A DNA stretch of 64,000 bases from Siminovitchia sp047228825 (GCF_047228825.1 NZ_JBFEGN010000011.1:1-64000); one strand, 5' to 3'; positions 34,957 to 45,081 are shown, counted from the stretch's first letter. A program made the numbers and translations. Notes: a model not told the origin generated them from the letters alone.

Positions 34957-37900
34957 TCACACCTTTAATTGTTCAAACTCGTACTCATCAAAAAGTAATC
35001 TCTTTTCCGAGCCATTCCAAAAATAACGGATCACCGTGACAAATGGTGCATTTTTTGGCCTTACGAGCTCGGCGATGGAAAGTTTGGAAACAGTATCATA
35101 ATCCCCCCAAAGGGCCTGGGAATTCATGATGTAATTAAAATTCAGCTCTTCAACCAATTGAAACATATCCCTTATATTATTTTCATCGACCCCTGCAAAT
35201 GCTTCATCAAGGGAGATGATGTAAGGAGCGTCCGGCCTTGCTTCCTGGTATCGGGAGTAAGCCGCGGAAAAGAGCGGGATATACATGGCCATTGCTTTTT
35301 CGCCCCCGCTGAATTTGAAAAAGTCATTGTTTGTCAGTTCCTTTTTCCGCTCTCCTTCTCTCGTATAGTAAAGTGTGAAGACGAACCATTGCCGGTAGTC
35401 AAGAATATCCTTGATGACCTGGTGAAGCGTTGTACCGAACCCTTCCACTTCCGCAAGTTCCCTGGCCCTGGATATTTTCGAGCGAAAATGATTGGTGACC
35501 CGCTCCATGTCTGTTTCTTTTAAAAGCCTGGGGTCTGTTCTCAATAAATCAACCAAATCCTTCGTATCCATTTCTTCTTCGGCATCAGCCGTCTTTGGCC
35601 TCCAGCGGATGGAAAATGTAAGTCCCGAGGAAGGATCCCTGTTTTCCATTAAATGGTTGATTGTTTTCACCCAGCGCTCGGCCCGATGAATTCTTCCGCG
35701 AATAATGCGCCCGACGCTGTTTAAGATGATCTCCTCATATAACTCTCGATCACGTTCATTCAATACTTCCTTTTGGACAACAATGTCTTTTTGCACTTCT
35801 TTCAGTGCGATATAAGGGCTGATACGCTGCCCTTTGAATTCAAGCTTTAACATGATTCTGTCGCTTTTTTCCCTCAAAGTCTGGAAAGCCTGCTCCATTT
35901 GCGGCGACAGACCGTCCATTGGCAGGTCATCGAACTTGAATGATTCCTGTTCCTGCGTTAAACGATATTCCACCAGATTTTGCTGTTCCTGAAAAAACAC
36001 TCTTGTCAACTTGTCATGAATCGTTGTCCTCGTTTCCTTTTTCAACAAGTCCCCATATTCCTTTAATACGGACTTTGCTTTTTCAACGGGTTCCGTACCA
36101 TCCGGAAAAGATAAAGATGTCATCTCCAGTTTTAAGTCATGAATGAACAGGGAGTGGAATTTGTCCACAAGGTGATTGTATTGCTCAATTTCAGTTACGC
36201 AAGACTTGTAGGACCGCTCTGCCCATTCCTTTTCGTTTCCGGCTTTGGCCAGTTCTCCTGCCAGATCGGGAATACGGCGATCGATATAATCGAGTTTTTC
36301 AGTAATAACGGCAATTTCTTTTCTGATTTCTTCGGCGCCTAATTCATGCAGCCGCCTTTCGAGCTGTGCCAGGCCCAATTCCGTTTTCTCGATCAAATTT
36401 TGCAAGGAGTTTAATTCGCCTTTCAGTTGGATGACATCCTCGCCAATTTCCTCCAGATTCTCCTGAAGGGTCTGAATGTAGTCTTTTGTATTTTTGTAAT
36501 TTCCATAGGTTAACTGCAGTTCCTGCAAGTCATGTAAATAAAATGTAAACTGCTCTTTGGCCTGTTGATAAGCGTCTGCACTGAAATCGAGATTCATTTC
36601 TTTCGCCAGCATTTTTAGCTCTGAATGGATCGCATCCCATCTTTGGAAAGCTTCTTTCATTTTCTCGTTTTTTTCCTGTTTTTCCTCTTGGGCCATTTTC
36701 GTTTTGGCCTTTGCCCGGACATATTCCTGGTAGGCAGTAAGGGTATCGGAATCTTGGGGAAACAACCCAAATGATTTTTTAGCCGCTTGTTGATGCCGGA
36801 CTGCTTCCTCATATTTGGCAGTTAAATGCTCGAGTTTTTCTAGAATGGCCTGCAGTTCACTTTCCAATTCCGCGATTTTCATCTGACGGTACTTTTCCCT
36901 TTGTGCGAATCCGATAAAACGGGGGCCCTGGAGGGGAGGGGCCTGTCCTTGAAGCAGTGCCAGTTCATAATCCCCGGAGGGAGTGACGGATGCATTCGCA
37001 TGGGAGCCATTTTTGGAAAGCACGATGCTTTCAAGCAGATTGTTTATTTCTGTTTCAAGAGATTTCGTTTCCTCATTCAAGGCCGGTTCCAGCATGTTCG
37101 CAAGGGTCTCTTTTCCCTCCGCGGGGCGGGGGACCAACACTTTGTCATTGTGTACCTTTTGGGCGCTTTTTTCAGTAATCAGGGCATCAAGCAAACCCGC
37201 TTCGGAAAGTGCCGCTTCTATCCGTTCCTTTGTCTCTTCCGATACGTTGCTTTTAAATTCCACGGCTTTATAAAAAGGTACGAAGGAAACGCCCTGCTTT
37301 TTCAACAGTTCTCTTGCTTTCTCTGTATCCGGGTGCCGCTGCGGTTCCGGATCCTTTTTGTTTTTCCATTCAAGCAGATCTTCTTCCGTCAGTTTTTTCT
37401 CCTTTTCCATTGCCTGGATATCAAATTGCAGTTGCAGCTCTTTATTTTTCCATTTTTGCAGAAAGGTTGAAAGGGCGGTTTCTGCCGGTTTTTTGACTTG
37501 CTCGTACGAATATGGCTCATATAAATCGTGAATCATATGGGAAGTTTGCTTGTTTAAGTCCATATCGGTCCCGATAAAATGAGCATTTTCATACCAGGAA
37601 AGTACGGCGTGCAACAGGGCATCTTTTTCCTCAGAAAAGAGGGCTTGCCATTTGTTTTCTTCGCGAATGGCTTCATCCAGTCTTTTGTCCGCTTCCCCGT
37701 GTGATTTGCTGGCATCATCATAGCGGTTTTTTTCCCGGTCATGCACGGCCCACTTCTTGAGCATATCTTCGAGCATTTGTTCATGCCGGCGGGCTTCCTT
37801 TTTCCATACGATAAAATCGTATGTTTCATCCATTAATCTTTTAAAATCGGCCGCATTGATGCCATGTTTGTAAAAATCGGATGCTTCCGCACAGGAGGCC

Positions 37901-39102
37901 ATGCTGTCAAGCAACTCCTCGATATCTGCAGAAAGCTTGTCCCTGGTCAAGCTTAAGTCCTCAAGTTTTCGTTTTAATTCAATTTCTTTTTGCAGTTTAT
38001 GATCATGGGCGGTTTCTTTGTGATGTTTGTCATATTTGATTTGTTCAAGGTACTTTAGTTTGTTCATTCTTTCTTCTTCTGCCTGAAAAACCTCGTGATG
38101 TTCAAGCTGTCTTTTGGTTTCGGAAAAAACTTCCTTTTCTTGTTTTAGCGCTTTATTTTCCTCATAACCGGTCCGGAGAAAAGACTCTATATCATGAATC
38201 TTTTGTTGTAAATGGTTTTTTTCTTCCTCTTTGTTTTTGGATTCTTTTACAGCTTTCAAATATTCATTGGCTTTGTCCGCAAGGATATAACGATTGTACA
38301 CATTGTACTGTTTGCAAAGGCGCTCCAACGATGAGTGATCACGCTCCAGCTGTTCCAGCTGCTGTTTCGTCTGGTCCATCAATTCAATCGTATCTGATAA
38401 TGGCCGCAGTTCATCATCCGTCAATTCCGGCAGAGAGCTTTCCAATATGCCATAAATGACTGTCGGTTTAAAATCCTTGGAAAGCTTCGGGCTCCTGAGC
38501 TGGATAATCAATTTGATCAGTTCATCGTAAGCCTCTAATGAATCAAATCCGAATATGTTTTTGTTAACAAGATCCATATATTCTTTTTGGGTATGAACCA
38601 CTTTGCCGCCTGGCCCGATGTTTTGTTCCAGCTCTTTTTTTGTGAGTGGAATTTTCTCAAAGCCCGAACCGTTTTTTTCTTCTTTATATAAGAAAAAATC
38701 CTTGCCGATTCTGCGATGGTCCGTAATGATGAATCCCCAAAATTCAATGCTTTTATGCCGTTTTGCTCTCAGGCCGATCCCGGTTGTCACATATTGATCG
38801 CTTTCTTCCCGTTTATATTCCAAAAACAGATAACCGGTCCGTTCATCCCGATTGGTGACATCTTTTTCCCCCAGCAGGTAATCTTCCATTTTGCGCGCCC
38901 TTGATCCAAACGGATCAAGCCGGTCGGGGCTTTTGCGTCCATCCAGCAGGACGGGGATCAGGCTTTGCATCGTAACGGATTTACCTGATCCATTGCTCCC
39001 GCGAAGCAGCAATTTTCCGTTGGCAAATTGAAATATTTCATCGTCGTAGTACCAGAAGTTGACAAGACCTGCCCGATTCATTTTCCATTTGCTCTGTTCC
39101 AA
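34957..39102 (-). CDS. jetC: Wadjet type II SMC-like ATPase JetC (TIGR02680)
   Basis: This 1381-residue SMC/MukB-like motor has Walker A RGSNGSGKS near residue 34, long coiled coils rich in Glu, Lys and Gln across roughly 230-1100, and a C-terminal FSGGEK signature followed by IISLDEAFAGVD (Walker B). It extrudes DNA loops to test plasmid size. Length and motifs are intact. It follows jetB with no gap and is seven bases from jetD. Confidence 0.93.
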   Translation of the reverse strand: MEQSKWKMNRAGLVNFWYYDDEIFQFANGKLLLRGSNGSGKSVTMQSLIPVLLDGRKSPDRLDPFGSRARKMEDYLLGEKDVTNRDERTGYLFLEYKREESDQYVTTGIGLRAKRHKSIEFWGFIITDHRRIGKDFFLYKEEKNGSGFEKIPLTKKELEQNIGPGGKVVHTQKEYMDLVNKNIFGFDSLEAYDELIKLIIQLRSPKLSKDFKPTVIYGILESSLPELTDDELRPLSDTIELMDQTKQQLEQLERDHSSLERLCKQYNVYNRYILADKANEYLKAVKESKNKEEEKNHLQQKIHDIESFLRTGYEENKALKQEKEVFSETKRQLEHHEVFQAEEERMNKLKYLEQIKYDKHHKETAHDHKLQKEIELKRKLEDLSLTRDKLSADIEELLDSMASCAEASDFYKHGINAADFKRLMDETYDFIVWKKEARRHEQMLEDMLKKWAVHDREKNRYDDASKSHGEADKRLDEAIREENKWQALFSEEKDALLHAVLSWYENAHFIGTDMDLNKQTSHMIHDLYEPYSYEQVKKPAETALSTFLQKWKNKELQLQFDIQAMEKEKKLTEEDLLEWKNKKDPEPQRHPDTEKARELLKKQGVSFVPFYKAVEFKSNVSEETKERIEAALSEAGLLDALITEKSAQKVHNDKVLVPRPAEGKETLANMLEPALNEETKSLETEINNLLESIVLSKNGSHANASVTPSGDYELALLQGQAPPLQGPRFIGFAQREKYRQMKIAELESELQAILEKLEHLTAKYEEAVRHQQAAKKSFGLFPQDSDTLTAYQEYVRAKAKTKMAQEEKQEKNEKMKEAFQRWDAIHSELKMLAKEMNLDFSADAYQQAKEQFTFYLHDLQELQLTYGNYKNTKDYIQTLQENLEEIGEDVIQLKGELNSLQNLIEKTELGLAQLERRLHELGAEEIRKEIAVITEKLDYIDRRIPDLAGELAKAGNEKEWAERSYKSCVTEIEQYNHLVDKFHSLFIHDLKLEMTSLSFPDGTEPVEKAKSVLKEYGDLLKKETRTTIHDKLTRVFFQEQQNLVEYRLTQEQESFKFDDLPMDGLSPQMEQAFQTLREKSDRIMLKLEFKGQRISPYIALKEVQKDIVVQKEVLNERDRELYEEIILNSVGRIIRGRIHRAERWVKTINHLMENRDPSSGLTFSIRWRPKTADAEEEMDTKDLVDLLRTDPRLLKETDMERVTNHFRSKISRARELAEVEGFGTTLHQVIKDILDYRQWFVFTLYYTREGERKKELTNNDFFKFSGGEKAMAMYIPLFSAAYSRYQEARPDAPYIISLDEAFAGVDENNIRDMFQLVEELNFNYIMNSQALWGDYDTVSKLSIAELVRPKNAPFVTVIRYFWNGSEKRLLFDEYEFEQLKV

Positions 39103-40260
39103 TTATATCCCCTCCTGAAAATCGTCCGGATATTTTGCAGAAAGCCTCCCCAATAGGGGGTAAAGCAATATCATGCCGGTCTCTTCATCAAACTTGGCCA
39201 TTTGCCATTGACACATGATGTCGAGTACATCCTTGCCCAGCTGTTTTAGCGGGGCTTCCCGATACGCCTTGCTCCAGCCATGGCCAAAGCTGCTTTTGCA
39301 TTGTGCCAGCAATGATTCAAAGTCTGTCCTTGTCATGCGGATGACCCCGAATTCGTTCGGTGGATACTGGAGGAACGCATCCCGGATGCCCGCTGAAAAT
39401 TGCATGACAATATCCATGACGGCTTTTTGGCCGGGAAACAATGTGGCATGCTGTTTTCTTTCCGTACTTATGAGCATGGCGGCGTTTTTATACAATTCAA
39501 ACTGATAGTCACTATGCTCTTCAATATCATCCCTTAATCTGTTGCGGAAGTTTCGCAGGTAATAAAAATCCGGGTCATCCTGTTCCTTTCGGTAAATGAC
39601 AGGGGAAAGAAACAATTGTCTATAGATCCGGTGCCGTCTCTCATCCGTTGCCGACGCTTGATTCTCATATTGAATCAGTTCTTCAATGGAATTAAACTGA
39701 AATAAATCTTTCGGGTAAGAACGCATGAAATAACGTGAAACAACGGGAACTTCATATAATACTTCCTCTTCCTCGTTCATTTGGAAACCTTTAATATCGC
39801 CGTCTATCGTTTTGATAATACCGAAATCCGCTGCTGACTGGATAACGCGGATCAATGCTTTTCGATGCTCATAATGGGTCCAGTCAATTTTGATTACGCC
39901 CGGATAGAGGGCAGCCAATTCTTCCGTCAGCTCCGAAAGGAGAAATTGCTCATCCACCGCTTTGCTTTCCAAAAATGCAAGCAGGCAGCAGAACAAAGCA
40001 TAATCCATCGGGGACTGAAAAGAGGGAATGCCCATCCAGTCTTCCGGAACGGCGGGGATTTTTTCCAGTTTAATAAAATGTTGATGTACGATAAAACGAA
40101 AGCCGAACTTTTCTTCCAAATATCTTTTCAGAACATGTTCCCGCTCACGGATCAATTGATATTCGTCGGGTTGAGCGTCTCTTAGAATCCAAAACTGCTC
40201 CAATAAGATTTCCAGGGCTTCCTTCGCTTTATCATCAAATGTCCGGGCATGTTTATCCAT
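39103..40260 (-). CDS. jetB: Wadjet type II kite subunit JetB (DUF2398, TIGR02678)
   Basis: This 385-residue winged-helix protein has the layout of the TIGR02678 family: a soluble protein with WTHYEHRKALIRVIQ and a long helical middle. In the complex, JetB bridges the JetC ATPase and JetA, as MukE does in MukBEF. It directly abuts jetC and lies 12 bases from jetA. There is no sign of truncation. Confidence 0.88.
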   Translation of the reverse strand: MDKHARTFDDKAKEALEILLEQFWILRDAQPDEYQLIREREHVLKRYLEEKFGFRFIVHQHFIKLEKIPAVPEDWMGIPSFQSPMDYALFCCLLAFLESKAVDEQFLLSELTEELAALYPGVIKIDWTHYEHRKALIRVIQSAADFGIIKTIDGDIKGFQMNEEEEVLYEVPVVSRYFMRSYPKDLFQFNSIEELIQYENQASATDERRHRIYRQLFLSPVIYRKEQDDPDFYYLRNFRNRLRDDIEEHSDYQFELYKNAAMLISTERKQHATLFPGQKAVMDIVMQFSAGIRDAFLQYPPNEFGVIRMTRTDFESLLAQCKSSFGHGWSKAYREAPLKQLGKDVLDIMCQWQMAKFDEETGMILLYPLLGRLSAKYPDDFQEGI

Positions 40261-40272
40261 GTCAAGCCTCCG

Positions 40273-41769
40273 TTATTGATCTTGTAAAAATTGAATTTCA
40301 AAATTTGGCATCGCAAGCGTTCCATCTTTTGATTTCAAATGAATGGTTTGGTTGTCAATCAAGACTACCTTTACAACCCGTCCGGAATCCACCTTGACGG
40401 TCCGGTCTTGTCGTGCCATCGCTTTACCGACCCAGGACAAGAGCGTTTTCCGGACCGGCGGTTCAATGACCGGAAGGCGGCTAAAAACGATCGAATTTTC
40501 ATGAATATATTGATTGATCATTCGCTGTTCCGCTTCTTTTTGATCCATATAGTCATTGAGTGCGGACATTTTTTCCAGGTTGAAATCTTGAATCGCAGTC
40601 GGTTTTGTTTTTTCCCGGTATTGTCTGACCCGGGGTTTAATGACCATTTCCGAAGGTTCCTCATCCCATACATCGGAGTATATGTTTTCTGTCCGTTTTT
40701 CGCCCGCAAAAATATGTTTTGTGTGTATAACACCAAAAACGAGGGAGGATAATCGATGTGCTTCCTTTACGTCCTGCATGCGGGCAAACCAGTCCGCCAA
40801 ATGAAGATAATCCTTTTTTCTGCTGCGAAAATGCTGATGACGTTCTCCCAGCCTTTGGACAAAACGGGTCATTCTCCGGATGGTTTCATTGGTCTTGTTT
40901 TGTAATTGTACTAGCTCGCTCATGTTGCCGTCTTTGCCAAGGAACCAGTCCCGCAAGCCGTTCCAACGTTCAATTTCCGTATTTATAAGCTCCGTTTCGG
41001 ATAATTCTTTTTGATCCAGCCTGGGAATGCTTAATTGATAACGGGCTTCATGCGTGGCTGCAAGTTGGATTTTCTCCGGGCCGAGCTCCTGAATGACGGT
41101 TTCAATCTGTAAACTTGTTTGTTGCAGGGAAATGATAAAGTCCCGCAAATACTGTGTAAAGTGGTCTTTATAAGTCAAAAAAGCTTCGGTCATCATCCTG
41201 TCTTCTATATTTTCACTCGAGACATAGGCGATATAGTCCGTGGAATTGTGAACAATCTTTTTGAAATAATCAAAGACATCCGACCACATTCTGTGCCATT
41301 GCTCATCGGTCAATCCGGCTGGATGCACTTGTTCGGCAGCTTCCGCCAGTTTGCGGAGCGATTCATAGAGCCGGTCAAAAAGTGTTTTTTCCAGAGATCC
41401 GCCGAATCCTTCCGTCATATTTTCCAAGGTCATGACCATTCGCTCTATTTCAACCGTGTAAGGGCTGCATTGATAACGGAATCTCTTTTTCTTAAACTCT
41501 TCGATCGTTTTCACATTGCTCGTTTCTTGGCGGGCAAATAGATTTTTCCATTTGACGAGTTGATTAAGATCGCTTTCCAGCATTTCTTCGGTATACTCCG
41601 AAAAGGCATCGAATTGGCGCAAATATGAAAAAACTTCTTCGGGATATAGAAAATGGTGCATTTTTTCGTGTTGATTGTAAAAATATCTTAAAATGGCACG
41701 GTATCTCCAGGCGTTTTCTGCTGTCAAATAGGAGACTTCGTTAATTGGTTTTAATAGACGATCATCCAT
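40273..41769 (-). CDS. jetA: Wadjet type II kleisin JetA (DUF2397, TIGR02677)
   Basis: This roughly 498-residue protein opens DDRLLKPINEVSYLTAENAW, typical of the TIGR02677 family, and is the kleisin-like subunit of the type II Wadjet complex. It links the JetC heads. It is the first gene of a four-gene minus-strand operon. ATG 41769, with AAGTGA just upstream, was chosen over ATG 41790, which has no ribosome site. A TATAAT-like element on the minus strand near 41886-41900 is a likely promoter. Confidence 0.88.
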   Translation of the reverse strand: MDDRLLKPINEVSYLTAENAWRYRAILRYFYNQHEKMHHFLYPEEVFSYLRQFDAFSEYTEEMLESDLNQLVKWKNLFARQETSNVKTIEEFKKKRFRYQCSPYTVEIERMVMTLENMTEGFGGSLEKTLFDRLYESLRKLAEAAEQVHPAGLTDEQWHRMWSDVFDYFKKIVHNSTDYIAYVSSENIEDRMMTEAFLTYKDHFTQYLRDFIISLQQTSLQIETVIQELGPEKIQLAATHEARYQLSIPRLDQKELSETELINTEIERWNGLRDWFLGKDGNMSELVQLQNKTNETIRRMTRFVQRLGERHQHFRSRKKDYLHLADWFARMQDVKEAHRLSSLVFGVIHTKHIFAGEKRTENIYSDVWDEEPSEMVIKPRVRQYREKTKPTAIQDFNLEKMSALNDYMDQKEAEQRMINQYIHENSIVFSRLPVIEPPVRKTLLSWVGKAMARQDRTVKVDSGRVVKVVLIDNQTIHLKSKDGTLAMPNFEIQFLQDQ

Positions 41770-41912
41770 TATGTTCACTTCACTTCTCATTGGTGGATTT
41801 TATATGATTTTATCAAAAAAGGGAAAAAAAGGGCGGTTCAATTGGAGGAAAGCCAGGGGAGAACGGAAAGGAAGTTTGGCTGAATCCATTATATTATAAC
41901 ATATTGTGACTT

Positions 41913-42120
41913 TAGAGCCATTCTATGTAATTAAAATACCGTGATGTCCCTTTTGACGGTCACCTAGAGCGATTCTACGTGCCCCAAATGCCGTGATGTC
42001 CCTTTTGACGGTCACCTAGAGCGATTCTACGTGCCCCAAATCCCTGGATTTCCTCTTTGACAGTCACCTAGAGCCCTTCTACGTGCCCTCTATCGCTGTA
42101 AAGGACGCTTCTGTGCCACT
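41913..42120. repeat. 52-bp tandem repeat, four copies
   Basis: Units start with TAGAGC at 41913, 41965, 42017 and 42069, exactly 52 bases apart. Units 2 and 3 share long identical tracts (GATTCTACGTGCCCCAAAT), unit 1 is diverged in its middle, and unit 4 is similar only for about 20 bases. Each of the first three units carries GTGA/GGTCACC-like sequence near its end. There are no variable spacers. It lies between the Wadjet promoter and the sigma-B stress gene. Confidence 0.9.
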
Positions 42121-42283
42121 TGTTCCGTTCAAGAATCAATTTTAATCCGAATGTCCATATGTTAGTGATAATGGGTAGTTTGACAAAAAAGGAGAATGGA
42201 ACAGTATGATTTTTTGCCCTTTGCCATGCTTCGTAAGCAATGACAGACGGCTGTATTCATTGCGTTCATTTTAAAACTATCAT

Positions 42284-42308
42284 GTTTTTATTAAAAATCA
42301 TCGGGTAA
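42284..42308 (+). promoter_or_regulatory. Sigma-B promoter
   Basis: GTTTTT (42284-42289) and GGGTAA (42303-42308) are separated by 13 bases, matching the general-stress consensus. It lies 52 bases before the YflT-domain gene, a stress-protein family. Confidence 0.78.
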
Positions 42309-42359
42309 ATAGTGAAACGAACACCTTTTGACCAAATTTAAAAGGAGGCGTTTCACAGG

Positions 42360-43451
42360 ATGGACAAAAAAGTAGTTGGCGTATTCCATTCGGAAGAAGA
42401 GGCCATTCGGAAAATTGATGAACTGGAAGCCCAAGGTTACGATGCTAGTGATATATACGCAGTCGCACAGGACGAAAATGATATTTCCATGGTTCGCGGG
42501 CAGACAAACGTAGATGTCAGATCTGCCGGGGGAAATTGGTTTGACCGTTTCGTCGGTTTTTTAACCGGTGAAGAGCCGGTAAGAGAGGCCATGCGGAATA
42601 TGGGATTGTCCGGTTCTGACATGGATCGTTATTATCAGGAAATTGAAGACGGGGGAATTTTACTGTATGTGGACAAGGAATATGGAGAAAGGTACAGCGC
42701 CAATTCCCGTTACGCCGATGCAGAGCCCCAAGATGCAAAATTGCACACGGAAGCAAATGCAGTCCCGCACACTGACGGGGCGGATTTTCCATCAGATCCA
42801 CCTGAAGGAACCGTTGAAGATGAAACGCGCATGAAGCTCCATGAAGAAAAGCTTGAAGTGGATAAAAAAGAAGTACAAAGCGGTGAAGTGACGGTAAGAA
42901 AAGATGTGGTCGAAGAAGAGCAAACGATTGACGTTCCAGTGAGCCGTGAAGAGGTCTATATTGAACGCCGCCCCGTCGGGGAACAGGAAGCAGCGGATGA
43001 AGCTTCTGCGGCATTTGACGGAGATGAAAAAACCATCCGCATCCCTTTGAAATCGGAGCGGCTCGATGTCAGGAAAAAGCCCGTCGTGAATGATGAAATC
43101 ATCGTCGGCAAAAAAGAAGTGGAAGATACAGAGACTGTCAAAGAGACCATCCGCCGTGAAAAAGCGGATATAGACCGTACAGGAGACTGCATGATGAAGG
43201 GAAAGGACCATCAGGATGGCATGGCGAACCGAGAAGCATCGGACGGAATCCATCAAATGAAGATGAATCACAACGGCACATTCCGGAATCAAAATGGGAT
43301 GGAAGCCGAAGCGAGTGAAACGGAAGATGAGATGGGCTTGATTGCGGACAAGCAAAACAAGATGGAAAGAGAATTGGAAAAACGGAGAAGTTTCTTGCAG
43401 GCCGATGACGATCATCCGTATACGGGAAACGAGCGATCCAGCCGATTCTAA
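42360..43451 (+). CDS. General stress protein: YflT domain plus DUF2382 (YsnF/AvaK)
   Basis: This is a 363-residue soluble protein. Residues 1-105 match the heat-induced YflT domain (KKVVGVFHSEEEAIRKIDEL). Residues about 155-275 match the DUF2382 domain (LHEEKLEVDKKEVQSGEV and RIPLKSERLDV). The tail is Met-, Asn- and Glu-rich and looks disordered. The molecular role is unknown, but the family is induced by stress, and a sigma-B-type promoter stands upstream. AAAGGAGGCG precedes ATG 42360. Confidence 0.85.
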   Translation: MDKKVVGVFHSEEEAIRKIDELEAQGYDASDIYAVAQDENDISMVRGQTNVDVRSAGGNWFDRFVGFLTGEEPVREAMRNMGLSGSDMDRYYQEIEDGGILLYVDKEYGERYSANSRYADAEPQDAKLHTEANAVPHTDGADFPSDPPEGTVEDETRMKLHEEKLEVDKKEVQSGEVTVRKDVVEEEQTIDVPVSREEVYIERRPVGEQEAADEASAAFDGDEKTIRIPLKSERLDVRKKPVVNDEIIVGKKEVEDTETVKETIRREKADIDRTGDCMMKGKDHQDGMANREASDGIHQMKMNHNGTFRNQNGMEAEASETEDEMGLIADKQNKMERELEKRRSFLQADDDHPYTGNERSSRF

Positions 43452-43459
43452 ATCAAATG

Positions 43460-43497
43460 GAGCAGGTCAGCCGGCCTGCTCTTAAAGCTCTTTTTTT
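43460..43497. terminator. Likely terminator between stress gene and phosphatase gene
   Basis: GAGCAGG and CCTGCTC pair around GTCAGCCGG-type loop sequence; a T-tract (TTTTTTTATT) follows about ten bases later. Convergent genes flank it. Confidence 0.55.
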
Positions 43498-43940
43498 ATT
43501 TTTTCCATCAACATGCGGCAGCCTTCACTGACCAATTCGTATGTTTCCCGGAAATTACCGGTATAATACGGGTCGGGAACGTCTTTTTTTAAATGGGTTA
43601 AATCGAGCAGCCGAATAATTTTAGGGTGATCCGGCTGGCCGGTCATTTTATAGATATTTTGGATATTGGACTGATCCATCCCGATGATATAGTCGAATTT
43701 GTCAAAGTCTTCCCTGGAAAATGGCCTGGCGACAAGCCCTTCCGTTTTTATTTTATATTCTTTCAAAATGTTCAGCGTTCCTTTATGGGGCGGCTCACCC
43801 GCATGCCATGAACCGGTTCCGGCGGAATCTACGAATATTTTGTCCTCCAGCCCCTCTTTTTCTGCCAAATCCTTCATAATGGCTTCCGCCATCGGAGAAC
43901 GGCAAATGTTTCCCAAACATACAAAAAGGACGTTTACCAT
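43482..43940 (-). CDS. ywlE: Low-molecular-weight protein phosphatase (YwlE-like)
   Basis: This 152-residue enzyme has the active-site loop CLGNICRS (nucleophile Cys near residue 7) and the general-acid Asp in VPDPYYTG. Bacillus YwlE removes phosphate from arginine and counters McsB; others act on tyrosine. The choice cannot be made from sequence alone, though Thr versus Ile in the loop is diagnostic: this one has Ile, as in tyrosine phosphatases. ATG 43940, behind AAGGAAG, was preferred to upstream ATG 43988. Confidence 0.82.
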   Translation of the reverse strand: MVNVLFVCLGNICRSPMAEAIMKDLAEKEGLEDKIFVDSAGTGSWHAGEPPHKGTLNILKEYKIKTEGLVARPFSREDFDKFDYIIGMDQSNIQNIYKMTGQPDHPKIIRLLDLTHLKKDVPDPYYTGNFRETYELVSEGCRMLMEKIKKEL

Positions 43941-44121
43941 GATCAATCTTCCTTTTTTTTTAATTCGAGCTATATGTAATGGTACCATACATAAAGAACA
44001 TTGAAAAACATCGGAATGGTCGAATTTTGTATTGATTTGTTAGAAAAGTCCATTATAATAGGATTGGTAGATTATTTTTTCAAAGAGGAACTATCTTATT
44101 CAAGAGGGGAAATTGATTTTA

Positions 44122-45048
44122 ATGTCGAGACATAAACCAAAAAAGAAACGGAAAACGCTAAAAATTGTTTTGATCGTACTGCTTGCCATCGTTGTGGGAC
44201 TTGTCGGCTACGGCTATTCCATTTACCACAATCTGAACAAAACTGCCAAAACCATACATAAGCCGATTGACCGGACTCCGGAAGTAACGCGTCCGTCCAA
44301 TTTGCAGCTCGGTAAAAAAGAACCGTTTTCGATGTTGATGCTTGGAGTAGATGAGCGGCCGGGGGATCGGGGCCGGTCAGATACGATCATCGTCATGACG
44401 GTAAATCCGCAAAAAAAATCAATGGATATGCTCAGTATTCCCCGCGATACGCGTGTGGAAATCGTCGGTAAGGGGGTTGAAGATAAAATTAACCACGCCT
44501 ATGCTTTTGGCGGAGTAGAAATGTCCATGAACACGATTGAAAAATTCCTCGATATCCCGATTGATTATTATATCAAAATGAACATGGAAGGTTTCAAGGA
44601 AATCGTAGATGCGGTAGGCGGCATTACCGTAAACAACGACCTTGATTTCTCTTATGAGAAAAAACATTTTCCAAAAGGGGAAATCTCATTAAACGGAAAG
44701 GATGCCCTTGCCTATTCCAGAATGCGTAAAAATGACCCAAGAGGTGATTTTGGAAGACAGATGCGGCAGCGCCAGGTCATCGAGGGGGTCATCAATAAAG
44801 GTGCAAACATTTCTGCGTTATGGAAATATGATGATGTTCTGGAAGCTCTTGGAAAAAATGTGGAAACAAACATGTCTTTAGATGAAATGATGGAAATACA
44901 AAAAAATTATAAGGAAGCCCGCCACAACATCAAACAGTATCAAATCGAAGGACAAGGACAAACCATAAACAGCATTTGGTATTATATTGTTTCCCAGGAT
45001 GAAAAGGAGAGAGTCCGAGGCATCTTAAAGGAGCATTTGAATCTATAA
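44122..45048 (+). CDS. LytR-CpsA-Psr family wall glycopolymer transferase
   Basis: This roughly 308-residue protein has a basic N-terminus, one membrane helix (about residues 12-32) and an extracellular LCP domain with the Asp/Arg motifs LGVDERPGDRGRSDT, SIPRDTR and YSRMRKNDPRGD. It attaches teichoic acids or other glycopolymers to peptidoglycan. The position near yvyE-degS matches TagV/YvhJ in Bacillus. Either ATG 44122 or TTG 44113 could be the start; the GAGGGG site is three bases from TTG and twelve from ATG. Confidence 0.87.
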   Translation: MSRHKPKKKRKTLKIVLIVLLAIVVGLVGYGYSIYHNLNKTAKTIHKPIDRTPEVTRPSNLQLGKKEPFSMLMLGVDERPGDRGRSDTIIVMTVNPQKKSMDMLSIPRDTRVEIVGKGVEDKINHAYAFGGVEMSMNTIEKFLDIPIDYYIKMNMEGFKEIVDAVGGITVNNDLDFSYEKKHFPKGEISLNGKDALAYSRMRKNDPRGDFGRQMRQRQVIEGVINKGANISALWKYDDVLEALGKNVETNMSLDEMMEIQKNYKEARHNIKQYQIEGQGQTINSIWYYIVSQDEKERVRGILKEHLNL

Positions 45049-45049
45049 C

Positions 45050-45081
45050 GGAAAAGGCGGATGAGATTCCGCCTTTTTCCA
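45050..45081 (+). terminator. Terminator of the LCP gene
   Basis: GGAAAAGGCGGA and TCCGCCTTTTTCC form a 12-bp stem with a six-base loop and internal T-tract, just after the LCP stop codon. Confidence 0.88.

Noticed and set aside
36901..37470. Plus-strand open frame inside jetC
   Set aside because: It is antisense to the coiled-coil part of jetC, without a ribosome site and with unnatural composition.
41913..42120. 52-bp repeats as a CRISPR array
   Set aside because: Units are contiguous with no unique spacers, and no cas genes are near.
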